A stretch of 64,000 bases of DNA from Pseudisothecium myosuroides (taxonomy: Eukaryota > Streptophyta > Bryopsida > Hypnales > Lembophyllaceae): assembly GCA_951799445.1 (NCBI GenBank), contig OX637290.1, forward strand, positions 24,174,987 to 24,238,986. Reading direction: 5' to 3'. Both the position numbers and the translations under genes were made by a program. The notes below the pieces were generated by a model. It saw nothing but the letters and a program-made list of their open reading frames with translations, was not told the DNA's origin and made no database searches. Below are positions 22,691 through 34,359 of the stretch, piece by piece. Numbering within the stretch: position 1 is the first letter of the stretch; every line of letters begins with the position of its first letter.

Positions 22691-24269
22691 ACTGCCATTT
22701 TTGGTGCAAAGAACAAAAAATTCAAAAATAGTATTTTTTTTTGCATATGTAACCGTAGGATCTTGCAATAGAATAGTATAAAAATGTGTGGAAAAAATTT
22801 CAAACATTTTCACCACACAGATTACAAGATAATTGAGTTCAAAGTGAAGAAATCAAAATGGGCCAAAACTGCCAACAACTTGAGCAATTTTTTTGATCCA
22901 TTCTTTTTGAGATCGGATATTATGTAACAATAGGATCTCAAAGTTAATATTGAGAGTGAGCACCTCAAAAAAATTCAGTTTATTTGACCGCATGGTTTAG
23001 GAGATCTTTAATTTTGAAGTTTTATTTAGGTTAATGGAAATACAAGGCAACTCACTTTGAAGGAGCATATCTTTGTGAGAGTATTTCAAAATTATGCTTT
23101 TTTTGTGCTCAGTGAAAGATAAGAGAGTTGAAAATGTACATGTAAAATTTCATAACATTCCAAGAATTTTACAATTCATGGTGGAGCTTGCAATGCATAG
23201 TGGACACTGAAATTTGAGTAGTGTTTGCAAGAGAAAAAAGAATGGGACACTTGTCTTCTCCTTGACCTCCTTGGATCTGAACTTTTCAAGGTGGATCTGA
23301 TCTTTATGAGGTGGGCAAGAAGCTCATTGGTTGGTTGACTTCTTAGTCCATGCCCAAACCGAACACAAAAAAATGAACTGTAAATTAGACTACACTACTA
23401 AACTTTGAAAAATTCCACAAGGCGGAGTTTAACTCAAAATTTGATGAAATCACTGCCACTGGATTTGCAATAAAGTCTATTTTTTTTAGATAAATTTTAT
23501 TTTTCAAAAAAATCAAACTATGAGAATGGGCAGCTCAAAAAACAGGGGCAGCGACCAAAAAATGGTCACTTGGGTCCTTAGGAGTTAAGAGACTTTGAAT
23601 CTTCTTAACTTTAAAAGTTTGCACTATAGATCTTGAATTAAATTTTTTTTCAGCATTCAAAATTGAGTTGAAGATATAAAAGAAATTAAAATTAAAAAAT
23701 TATTGTGGTTTCGGGTCTTTAAAAAATTATTAAGTAGAAGAAGGTACATCATAGAGGGAAAAACTAAATCATTAATAGCTCTAAGATGGAATTAAACCAC
23801 ACTAATCCCAATGGTGAGATTTTTTTTAAAATCAAAATTAATTTTGTAGAATTCTTTGTTTGAATTTTTTTTTAAATTGAGCCCAGTAACAAATTCTATA
23901 TCTAATTTTTCTAAAATGATACTATAATTGCCTGCAAGACAGGATGCTTCATAACCTTTGCATCATCAATCCAAATGAAATGAATCAAAGTATTACTTGT
24001 AGACAAACATACCATCTATGAGGAAAAAAATATTAATTTTTATTTCAAATTTTGTAGACTTGTTTTTGCCTACCTGATTTTGATCTAGGCTTATTGTGAC
24101 AAAACTCTTGGTGTTGGTCACCAATTAAAATAAAAATTACATTCTCGAAAAGCTAATAATTTTTTTTTCTTATGAAAAAGTTTCAAAAAGTTTCACTAGA
24201 AATTGACCATATAGGAACTTGCTAAATCTATTTTACTTCCTATGAAGATAATGAGACTTTAGGGGTTAA
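22691..24269. mobile_element. Composite of TTAA-type element remnants
   Basis: The interior matches the TTAA family: AAAACTGCCATTTTTGGTGC, then the ACCGTAGGATCTTGCA stretch. A right-type end GGGTCCTTAGGAGTTAA lies at 23572-23588 and another, GAGACTTTAGGGGTTAA, ends at 24269. No matching left ends are found; the left side runs directly into the GGCGACC segment. At least two overlapping or nested remnants are present. Confidence 0.5.
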
Positions 24270-24310
24270 TATCCTATCAATGTATTATTTATCAAGAAGA
24301 TTTTGAAATT

Positions 24311-24950
24311 TTAACCCCTAAATGCCCAAGGCCTTTATTGAGCTTCTAAGAATTTGCTCTAAATTGAACAAAAAGCCAACATTTTGATAAGTTGTATCAA
24401 TTTTTTAAAATTGTAATTGTATAAATTCAAACTAGACATGTTAGAGATCACATAGGAAAATAAAATACAACAATATCACTTATAAATTGAAAGATTATAA
24501 TGTTTGAATACAAGGGTGTTAAAAATGCAAAAATGACTTAAAGTCTTTCAACCCTCTTTTCACATGCCAAATCTATAAAGTTGGTCACCTAGAAAATATG
24601 AGGTTAAAGGACCTAATTTGTGTAACCCCAATCAATTTATGGCTTCTCAAAATCTACTCTACAATTTTTTTAAATGAATTTCTATGGTGATTTTTTCTCC
24701 AAGATCTAGTATATTTGAGGTTCATTTCTAAGAGCCCTCAACACTACAGAAAGTCAAGATTGCAATTGGTAACCTTGCACAAAATCTTGAATAGAAAAAT
24801 CGTAATCAATCAATTACAAAATCAAATTTTGGATGCTATAACTAGACTTCTAAAAGAATTTTATAGAAATATAAACTACTAAAAAAAAACTTGATTAGGT
24901 TTTATTTAACTTCAAAATATTGTCGACACTAAAATTTGGTGCCTCAGGCT
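24311..24950. mobile_element. TTAA-type element, second subfamily
   Basis: The left terminus TTAACCCCTAAATGCCCAAG is at 24311. The far end contains GTGTCGACA-type sequence and GAGGCACCAAAT in inverse orientation, matching the sequence after the terminus at 8211. The last bases of the right terminus are lost near 24950. Confidence 0.55.
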
Positions 24951-24984
24951 AATATGGAGTATATGAATAAAGTTTTATGTAAAA

Positions 24985-26090
24985 ACATCCCCATTTGAAT
25001 TTCTCTACTCTCCAAGCATCATCATACTCATGTATTATCTATCATCATCATCTAAAACTTAAGAATTAGAGGAAAGAGATTTAAATTAAAACTTCCGCTT
25101 TTGATTTATGCAAATCTCACATATCCTATTGGTGTGTTATATATAAAGTGGCTTTTAAAATACAAAATATTGGATAGAGATTTTAATAAGAACTTCTTCA
25201 TTTGAATTTCTCTATTCTCAAAGCATCATCATTTTCATATATGATTTACCATCTTGATTTAAAACTTAAAAAGTAAAGGCAAGAGATTTAAATAAAAACT
25301 TCCCTCCTGATTTATAAAGAAAAGAATGTCAAAGAATCATCCTAATGGTGTGTTATTTGTGAAGTAAATTTTCAAATATAAAACAATGAATGGAGATTTG
25401 TAGAAGAACTTCCCCATCTGAGTTTCTCTATTTTCCAAACATCATCATATTCATATATTGTTTATCATCTTCATCTAAAACTTAAGAATTAGAGGAAAGA
25501 GATTCAAATTAAAACTTCCGCTTTTGATTTATGCAAATCTCACATATCCTATTGGTGTGTTATATATGAAGTGGCTTTTGAAATACAAAATAATGGATAG
25601 AGATTTTAATAAGAACTTCTTCATTTGAATTTCTCAATTCTCAAAGCATCATCATATTCATATATGATTTACCATCTTGATTTAAAACTTAAAAAGTAAA
25701 GGCAAGAGATTTAAATAAAAACTTCCCCTCCTGATTTATGAAGAAAAGAATGTCAAGGAATCATCCTAATGGTGTGTTATTTGTGAAGTAGATTTTCAAA
25801 TATAAAACAATGAATGGAGATTTATAGAAGAACTTCCCCATCTGAATTTCTCTATTTTCCAAACATCATCATATTCATATATTATTTATCATCTTCATCT
25901 AAAACTTAAGAATTAGAGGAAAGAGATTTAAATTAAAACTTTCCTTTTTGATTTATGCAAATTTCAAAAAGTCATCCTAAGACCTAAGGGTATATTATTT
26001 ATGGAGTGGATTTAAAATTCAAAATAATGGATGGAGATTTATGGAAGAAGTTCCCCATTTGATTATTTTGTTATCAAAAAATCATAGTCA
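24985..26090. repeat. Satellite of about 210-bp monomers in a dimeric order
   Basis: The landmark CATCATCAT recurs near 25018, 25223, 25437, 25644 and 25862, a spacing of about 205-218 bp. Monomers alternate between two types. One has CTAAAACTTAAGAATTAGAGG, the other has TTTAAAACTTAAAAAGTAAA. The true repeat is thus a dimer of about 420 bp. A final degenerate monomer runs to about 26090. No coding. Confidence 0.85.
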
Positions 26091-26464
26091 AATAAACAAA
26101 AAACAATCGTATAGTAGCATATTCCCCTTTCCACAAAATTTGAATGTTGAATGGAAATTGAGACCCTATCATAACATTTATCAATTGGAATGAACTCATA
26201 GATCAATATACTTGTGGTGTGATTCAACCCCTACTAATGACAATCCAAAGTGACCAAATTTTAAGAAGAATTTCAATATTTAATAAATGAAATTAGGTGT
26301 CCAAGCATTGAATTCTAATCTCATCTAGCTACAATTAGTTATCTCACCTAACATAGAACATACATTAATATGCCTTGCAAACTGACGCATGCACTATTTA
26401 CCATAATTAAGTAGACTGTTATTATATTTGATCTCCCTCCAAAACGCCATGCTTTGAATTTTTG
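26091..26464. other. AT-rich spacer
   Basis: No gene or defined repeat is seen between the satellite and the minisatellite array. Confidence 0.4.
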
Positions 26465-28850
26465 GGCAATTTTCGATCCTTGGCGACCTTAGGTAGGCAA
26501 CTTCTTGTCTAGGGCGACCTCTTATAGGCAACCTCTTGTCTTGGGCGACCACGGGTGGAGGTGGGAACCTTGGCCTTTTCTTTGTTCCAAAATTGACAAA
26601 TTTTGGGGGTTCTGAGGGTAACTTCGGGTCTAGGGCGACCTCTTGTGGGAGACCTTGGGTCTAGGGCAACCTCTTGTCTAGGGAGACCTCTTATGGGCGA
26701 CCTCTTGTCTTGGGCAACCGCGGGTAGAGGTGGAAGCCTTGGCCTTCTCTATGTCCCAAAATTGACAAATTTTGGGGGTTGTACGGGCAATTTTGGGTCA
26801 AGGGCGACCTCTTGTGGGAGACCTGGGTTCTAAGGCGACCTCGGTTCTATGGAGACTTCTTATGGGCGACCTCTTGTCTTGGGCGACCGCGGGTGGAGGT
26901 GGGAACCTTGGCCTTCTCTTTGTCACAAAATTGACAAATTTTGGGGGTTCTAAGGGTAATTTCGGGTCTAGGGTGACCTCTTGTGGGAGACCTTGGGTCT
27001 AAGGTGACCTCTTGTCTTAGGCAACTTTGGGTGGAGGTGAGAACCATTGCCTTTTAAGCTTTGTCCAAAATTTGACAATTTTGGGGGTTCTACGGGTGAC
27101 TTCAGGTCTAGGGCGACCTCTTGTGGGCAACCTCTTATCTTGAGCTCGGGTCTAGGGCGACCTCTTATGGGCAACCTTTTATCTTGAGCTCGGGTCTAGG
27201 GCAACCTCTTATGGGCAACCTCTTGTCTTGAGCAACCGTGGGTGAAGGTGGGAGCCTTGGCCTTCTCTTTGTCCTCAAATTGACAAATTTTGAGGGTTGT
27301 ACGGGCAACTTCGGGTCTAAGGCAACCTCTTGTGAGAGACCTCGGGTCTAGGGCAACCTCTTGTCTTAGGGGACTTTGAGTAGAGGTGAGAACCATTGCC
27401 TTTTGAGCTTTGTCCAAAATTTGACAATTTTGGGGATTCTACGGGTGACTTTGGGTCTTGGGCGACCTCTTGTGGGCAACCTCAGGTCTTGGGTGACCTC
27501 TTGTGGGCGACCTTAGGTCTTGGGCGACCTCTTATGGGCGACCACGGGTGAAGGTCAGAGCCTTGGCTTTCTCTTTGTCCCAAAATTGACAAATTTTGGA
27601 GGTTGTACGAGCAATTTTGGGTCTACGGCGACTTCTTGTGGGAGACCTTGGGTCTAGAAAGACTTCTTATGGGCGACCTCTTGTCTTAGGCGACTTTGGG
27701 TAGAAGTAAGAACCATTGCCTTTTGAACTTCGTTTTAAAATTTGACAATTTTGGGGGTTCTACAAGCGACTTCGGGTATTGGGCGACCTCTTGTGGACGA
27801 CCTCGAGTCTAGGGAGACCTCTTATGGGTGACCTCTTCTCTTGGGCAACCACGGGTGGAGGTGGAAGCCTTGGCCTTCTCTTTCTCCCAAAATTGACAAA
27901 TTTTAGGGGTTGTACGGGCAATTTCGGGTCTACGGGGACCTCTTGTGGGAGACCTCGGGTCTAGGGCGACCTTGGGTCTAGGGAGACCTCTTATGGGCGA
28001 CCTCTTGTCTTAGGCAACTTCGGATGGAAGTGAGAACCATTGCTTTTTGAGCTTTGTCCAAAATTTGACAATTTTGGGAGATCTACAAGCGACTTCGGGT
28101 CTTGGGCGACCTCTTGTGGGCGACCTCTTTTCTTGGGCAACCGCGGGTGGAGGTGGAAGCCTTGGCCTTCTCTTTGTTCCAAAATTGACAAATTTTGGAG
28201 GTTGTATGGGCAACTTCGGGTCTAAGGCGACCTCTTGTGGGAGACCTCGGGTCTAGGGCGACCTTGGGTCTAGGGAGACCTCTTATGGGCAACCTCTTGT
28301 CTTAGGCGACTTCAGGTGAAGGTGAAAACCATTGTCTTTCAAGCTTTGTCCAAAATTTGGCAATTTTGAGGGTTCTACGAGCAACTTTGGATCTTGGGCG
28401 ATCTCTTGTGGGCGACTTCGGGTCTAGGGCGACCTCTTATGGGCGACCTCTTGTCTTGAACGACCGCGGGTGGAGGTGAGAACCTTGGCCTTCTCTTTGT
28501 CCCAAAATTGACAAATTTTGGAGGTTGTACGGGCAACTTCGGGTCTAGAGAGACCTCTTATGGGCGACCTCTTGTCTTAGGCAACTTCGGGTAGAAGTGA
28601 GAACCATTGCCTTTTGAACTTTGTTCAAAATTTGGCAATTTTGGGGGTTCTATGGGCGACTTCGAATCTTGGGCGACCTCTTGTGGGCAACCTTGGATCT
28701 AGGGCGACCTCTTATGGGTGACTGCGGGTGGAGGTGGGAGCCTTGGCCTTCTCTTTGTCTCCAAATTGACACATTTTGGGGGTTGTACGGCAACTTCGGG
28801 CCTAGGGCGACTTTTTGTGGGCAGCCTCTTGTCTGCAACAATCTCAGGTG
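26465..28850. repeat. GGGCGACC minisatellite array, left arm
   Basis: The array is built of 14-17-bp units of the form GGGCGACCTCTTGT(CTA), with variants GGGAGACC and GGGCAACC. It is interrupted about every 170 bp by one of two longer phrases. Type A contains CCTTGGCCTTCTCTTTGTCC and ACAAATTTTGGGGGTTGTAC. Type B contains AACCATTGCCTTTTGAGC and GACAATTTTGGGGGTTCTAC. The types largely alternate, giving a higher-order repeat. Apparent open frames on both strands are translation artefacts of this periodicity. Confidence 0.9.
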
Positions 28851-29990
28851 AGGATGGAGCTATTGCTTTCTCTTTCTCTTTCTCTAAATAATGGCAGCGC
28901 TTTATATTTGTTTTTCTTTTATAAAGAAAAAGAAAAAGATAGATTTTTAAGTAAGAACATCTTCTTTGTTTTTTGGCAATTTTTGTAGTTAAAAAGAGAT
29001 TTCAAACCTCTTCACCTTTTTTCATTTCCACTTGAAATTTGTTTATTAATATTTTTGTCCTACGTTGTTCATACTGTCATACATCATGACAATTCCTTAA
29101 TCAGTTATATTTGAAATTTTTGAAAATAATTTTCTATTAATATTTCCTCCATTTCTTTCATTGGTTTTCATGAGTTGAAATGCCTTGATATTTTTCCCTT
29201 GGGAAATTTTTTAAAAAGTCTTCTTGATTCCTAGGAACCTTTTAAAGAAGGGTATTATTAAATTGCCCTTGCTCACCAAGTGGTCCCTAGGTATGGTACA
29301 AAAATTGTTAGTATGATTTGCAAGCTCCTTTTTGTAATTATGCATTGAAAATAAACAATTTCATTGTCCAACTAAAACTTTTGATGTCATTTAAAAGTGA
29401 GTGAAAAAATCCCTTAGAAGAAGGATGCATTAGGGAACTATGTGGATCCTCTTCTAGGTGACTTGTTATCATTTTTTAGTCTCCCAAGATTCATTACAAA
29501 TATCCTACTACGGAGAAAAAGTTGGAGAACATGAAGAACTATTGGTGGATGGTTCTAGAATTGTTCATTGTGTATAAGCCGCAACATTCAAAGAGGAGCA
29601 TAGAGAACTTGCAAGCAAAGCATAAATGTATCATAAAATCTATCTTGTATTCTATAGGGAAATTGATCCAGTTGATGAAAAGTAATGATATGGAGGAATA
29701 CGACAATGAAGTATTTGAAAATACATCAACAATGAGGGATATTGTGAGGAAGTTGGGTGAGTTCACTGAGCTTAATCCAAAAAAGTGATTAACATGTAAA
29801 TAAGTGGTGAACTTGCTTATGGACAAATCATGGTTGATGAAGCCCTTTCAAGTAGTTTTTCGCACTAATGTTTTGTAATAGGACATGATGTTACTAAATT
29901 AGCACAAATAGAAATGTAGGCCACATTGCATGTTCAAAATTTTGAAGAGAAATGTAAATATATTAACCACTTTCTATATAATGTGCCCTT
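28851..29990. other. Inverted-repeat arm, AT-rich with one 88-codon open frame
   Basis: No recognised gene. An open frame at 29522-29788 (+) encodes a Lys/Glu/Asn-rich peptide (contains NYWWMVLELFIVYKPQH). It is preserved in the right arm at 35725-35468 with few substitutions. The open frame continues upstream without a Met, so this may be a captured exon or transposase scrap. I do not recognise it. Confidence 0.35.
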
Positions 29991-30854
29991 TTAACCCCTA
30001 ATGTCTCAAAGGCCATTTTTCATCAAAAAAACACTCAAAACTACAATTTGTATTACAAAGAGTAAATTTATTTATTTATTTTTTTTTTTGTCTATCTAAC
30101 CGTAGGATCTTGTACTAGACTAACACAAGAATTTGTGGTAAAATTTTGAAAAACTTTGACTATATAGATTGGAAGATATATGCATTTAAAGTGAAGATTT
30201 TTTTTTTTACACCTTGTTCTACTAGATTTTTTGGGCTTTAAGTCATCTTAACTTAAAATTTTTGCACCACTGATTTTGATTCTATGTTTTTTTTACATTG
30301 AAAATTTGAGTTGAGAATCTATTAAAAAAAAATTAAAGAAAAATCTTTAATTTTCACTCATTAAAAAATTGTTAAGTAGAAGTAGGTTCAAGATTGAAGG
30401 GAAAACTAAATTGTTAATAGCTCTAAGATGGAACTAAAACACAATTATTTCAACAATGAGATTATTCTAACAAGTAGACTTAATCCTCTCTAACAATTCT
30501 ATTTTAAAAAACAAGATGCTATGATTGCCCAAAAAACAAGATTGCCCATAGCTTTTTACTTACTAGTCCAAATAAAATGAATCAAAGCTTCAAATGAAGA
30601 CAAAAAAATTTAATTAAAAAAATTCAAGTTTTTGTGGTTTCTATTGAGCTGCGCCTTGAGTTGCTTTTTGGACTTAGAATGGCATAACTTTTGCTTCCAA
30701 GCACCAAGTGAAATAAAATTATATTTTGTGAAAGATAATTTGATTTCTTATCTTCAAAAAAAAATTCAAAAAATCTAGTCAAAAATTGAAAACACATTAG
30801 CATACCTGAAAACTCTAAAGTCCCATGTAGGGACTTTGGGACTTTAAGGGTTAA
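29991..30854. mobile_element. TTAA-flanked MITE, 864 bp (left arm)
   Basis: The left end is TTAACCCCTAATGTCTCAAA and the right end GGGACTTTAAGGGTTAA. Just inside the right end is a small palindrome AAGTCCCatgtaGGGACTT. The interior is non-coding and shared with the element at 34360-35265. Confidence 0.75.
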
Positions 30855-31284
30855 AAAAATTACTAAATATTCTTAATGCAAGGTGCTGAGGTCCATGTAT
30901 TGAATTTGAATTCTCTTTTGCAAATATTTTGTAATTTTTGTCAAACAATTTATCCTAGTTATTCATAAGAATAAGTTGAGTTTAAACCCCTAAAGGACCA
31001 AGAGTCATCTAGGGAGGTCAAATAGGTATCTACAATCTCAATTTTCATCTTTTTTTTTTAACTTTTTTTAAAATAGAAGAATACATTAGCTTTGTGTGAA
31101 TATAATTTTTTTTCAATTGGTGTCTGAACGCAAAAGTTATGCCACCCTCAGTCAATAATGAAGGTTGACGGGCAACACAAAAATCACAAAAAGTCAAAAT
31201 TAGAATTAAATTTTTTTCCTTCAAATATTATATTTTTGTCTACATTTGAAGCTTTGATTCATACTATTTGGACTAGTAATGAGA

Positions 31285-31294
31285 AGTTATGGAC
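31285..31294. repeat. 10-bp target duplication, left
   Basis: AGTTATGGAC lies directly before CAGGGG of the fold-back element and again directly after its CCCTG at 32500-32509. The right arm of the inverted repeat has it once (near 33925-33935, inverted), which represents the empty site. Confidence 0.9.
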
Positions 31295-31750
31295 CAGGGG
31301 TGCTAGATTGTGAGCCTGCGAGCACGAGCCTACGAGCGTTGAGCAGGGATTATGTGAGCATTGAATTCTGAAATTTGAAAAATCTTTAGAAAAGTCAATA
31401 AATTTCTAAAAATAGACAATATTTTCAAAATTAAAAATAAATTTACTATTTTTAGTAAATTCTAGTATCTATTACTGTGGACCTATTACCGTGGACCTAA
31501 TACCGTAGTGATGTAGAATTCAAATGAAAATTGTAATTTTCAATGTTGTCTAAAATATTAGAAGTATACATTACAACTTTGCTAGATTTTAAGAAGAAAA
31601 AACATTGGTGATTAATTAGGATTTATTTAAAATTGAATGAAGTTTTTATAGAGACTTCAATTTTTTTGGATCGAACCCCTCTTGCTGCTGGACTCCTCGG
31701 CGCCGAGGGGAGTCGTAGCCCCGGTGGGGGGGAAAAAAAAAAAAAAAAAA

Positions 31751-31789
<39 letters not shown>

Positions 31790-32499
31790 TTTTCTAGCCC
31801 CGTAGCTACGGCTCCTCTCGGCGACGAGAGGAGTTCAGTAGCAAGAGGGGGTTCATAAAAAAAATCAAAATCTCAGTGAAACAACTTCATTCAATTTCAA
31901 ACAAGTCCCAAACACTAATTCCCAAGAAACAAGAGGGAAGTGATCAACCAAACGACTATCAGATCAAAAATAAAAGAATTGGATCCCTTGGGAGGTCCTA
32001 CAAGAGGACAATGATCAACTAATATACAATTTGCTATAACTAAGCTCATTCCTTACAAAAATAATCCCTATCAATCAAATAATTTCTTTCAAAATCTTAA
32101 CAAGTCTGATTACTAGCACATCAAGACAAAAGGATAGATAACCCCCATTAGCCCCAAGAGGACCCATGCTACTACAAGAGGTACCTAGCAACAAGAGAAA
32201 AGTGATCTTAAATAATGACATCTGAATGGGACAATCTCATTCAATTTCAAACAAATCTTAATTAATCATTAATTTTTTTTCATCTTAAAATCCAACAAAG
32301 TCCAATAAGTATCACATCATTGTTGTTTAAAGGACCACGGTAATAGGTCCACGGTAATAGGTCCATGGTAAAAATTTACTAGAAATAAAAAAAATTGGCA
32401 AATGGAATCTCTAAAAAGTTGTACGCTCACAGGCTCACAGGCTCACAGGCTCACAAGCTCACATGCTCACGCTCACAGGCTCACAAAATAGCAACCCTG
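31295..32499. mobile_element. Fold-back element with 10-bp target duplication, 1,205 bp
   Basis: The ends are CAGGGGTGCTAGATTGTGAG and the inverse of CAGGGTTGCTATTTTGTGAG. Subterminal GTGAGCCT-type repeats lie on both sides (about four on the left, eight on the right). Long inverted arms continue inward for about 350 bp, including GGACCTATTACCGTGGACC against its inverse near 32335-32365. No coding region is present. The 10-bp duplication fits Mutator-like elements (9-11 bp) better than hAT (8 bp), although the CAGGG start is hAT-like. Confidence 0.8.
31668..31860. repeat. Nested GC-rich palindrome with poly(A)/poly(T) core
   Basis: The left arm GAACCCCTCTTGCTGCTGGA, with CTCCTCGGCGCCGAGG, is matched by the inverse of GAACCCCCTCTTGCTACTGA, with CTCCTCTCGTCGCCGAGAGG, on the right. 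Between them lie about 20 A and then more than 30 T. It sits in the centre of the fold-back element and may be a separate nested insertion. Confidence 0.75.
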
Positions 32500-33061
32500 A
32501 GTTATGGACAATCTTGTTTTTGGGCAATCATGGAAATCTCTTGAAAACATCACGTATTAGATTTCATTTTGAATGCAATTTTCACAATTTCCATTAGTAG
32601 ATGTTTGTCAAGGGTAAGTTTCCTTTCTAGAAAAATCTCACCATTAGGATTATTGTGTTTCAATTCTATCTTGAGGCTATTAACAATTTAATTTTTTAAT
32701 TCAATCTTGGACCTACTTCTATTTAACAATTTCTTAAAGAATGAAAATCAAGTGTTCTCTTTTTGGAATTCTTTTTATAGACTTTCAACTCAATTCTTCA
32801 ATATAAATTTTTTTAATTCAAAGTCTATAGTACAAAAACTTTCCACCAATGGTAGTCAAAGTCAGCTGAAATTCTAGGCCAAAATACAATTTTTTTTTTT
32901 CAACTTTGAATGCTAATATCTTCCAATCCGTACGGTCAAATTTAATGAAATTTTTACTACATGGTCTTAGATGAATGAAGTACAAGATCTAAAGGTTAGA
33001 TTCTAAAATAATTTTTTTTTTTTTTTTTGTGAATGCAATAGAAGTGGCAGTTTTAAATCAC

Positions 33062-33360
33062 AATACAAGCAGGGTTGTCTTCCCCGACATCGCGACATCG
33101 CGACAACTAGACGTCACACGACGTCTAATAGAGGCCCCGCGATGTCCAGTAGAGTCAACTTTACCTTTGACTTTCCACAAAATTACCCTCCTTTTACCTA
33201 CACCACGTGGATGCCATGTGGCGTCCGCGTGGCAAAATTTGGGGCACATGCGGGTTTGATGAAGATGGGCGACTACGAATTTAAGGAGACTGCGGGTAGG
33301 GCAACTGCTGGTAGGGCAACCGCGGGTAGGGCGACCTCTTGTAGGGGCGACCTCTTGTAC
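33062..33360. other. Spacer of the giant inverted repeat
   Basis: This is the unique centre between the arms. It starts CAGGGTTGTCTTCCCCGACA and includes two ATCGCGAC repeats, GACGTC, CCACGTGG and, near its right end, four to five minisatellite-like units (GTAGGGCAACCGCGG and GGCGACCTCTTGTA). It resembles 22333-22690. Confidence 0.7.
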
Positions 33361-34359
33361 TGCGATTTAAAACTGCCACTTCTACTGCATTCACAAAAAA
33401 ATAAAAAATAAAAAATAAAAATAAAGAATCTAACCGTTAGATATTGTACTTCACTCATCTAAGATCATGTGGTAAAAATTTCATAAAATTTGACCGTATG
33501 GATTGGAAGATATTAGCATTCAAAGTTGGAAAAAAAAAATTCTGTACTTTGGCCTAGAATTTCAGCTGACTTTGACTACCATTGGTGGAAAGTTTTTGTA
33601 CTATAGACTTTGAATTAAAAAAATTTATATTGAAGAATTGAGTTGAAGTCTAAGAAAAAAATTCCAAAAAGAAAACACTTGATTTTCATTCTTTAAGAAA
33701 TTGTTAAATAGAAGTAGGTCCAAGATTGAATTAAAAAATTAAATTGTTAATAGCCTCAAGATGGAATTGAAACACAATAATCCTAATGGTGAGATCTTTC
33801 TAGAAAGGAAATTTAACCCTGACAAACAATTACTTATGGAAATTGTGAAAATTGCATTCAAAATGAAATCTAATACGTGATGTTTTCAAGAAGTTTCTAT
33901 GATTGCCCAAAAACAAGATTGTCCATAACTTTCTCATTACTAGTCCAAATAGTATGAATCAAAGCTTCACATGTAGACAAAAATATAATATTTGAAGGAA
34001 AAAAATTTAATTCTAATTTTGACTTTTTGTGATTTTTGTGTTGCCCATCGACCTTCATTCTTGGCTGAGGGTGGCATAACTTTTGCTTTCAGACACCAAT
34101 TGAAAAAAAATTATATTCACACAAAGCTAATGTATTCTTCTATTTTTAAAAAAGTTAAAAAAAATGTTGAAAATTGAGATTGTAGATACCTATTTGACCT
34201 CCCTAGATGACTCTTGGTCCTTTAGGGATTTAAACTCAACTTATTCTTGTGAATAATTAGGATAAATTGTTTGACAAAAATTACAAAATATTTGCAAAAG
34301 AGAATTCAAATTCAATACATGGACCTCGGCACCTTACTTTTAGAATATTTAGTATTTTT

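Larger units (their letters stand above)
26465..33061 (+). repeat. Left arm of a giant inverted repeat
   Basis: Order from outside in: minisatellite array, a segment with GAAAGAGAAAGAGAAAGC-type purine run (inverted here), a 0.26-kb open frame, a TTAA element, a second TTAA-type terminus and AT-rich family interior. Every block recurs in reverse order and orientation between 33361 and 38107. Corresponding positions sum to about 65,210-65,256 outside the 1.2-kb insertion at 31295-32499. Confidence 0.9.

Noticed and set aside
26603..28851. Several open frames of 60-90 codons on both strands
   Set aside because: They are translations of the minisatellite; the peptides repeat the same low-complexity words and both strands are open because of the unit composition.
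31295..32499. hAT element based on CAGGG termini
   Set aside because: The flush duplication is 10 bp, not 8 bp; an 8-bp reading does not match on both sides.
33142..33411. 89-codon frame across the spacer of the inverted repeat
   Set aside because: It runs through minisatellite-like units and an A-rich tract; no conserved relative is visible.
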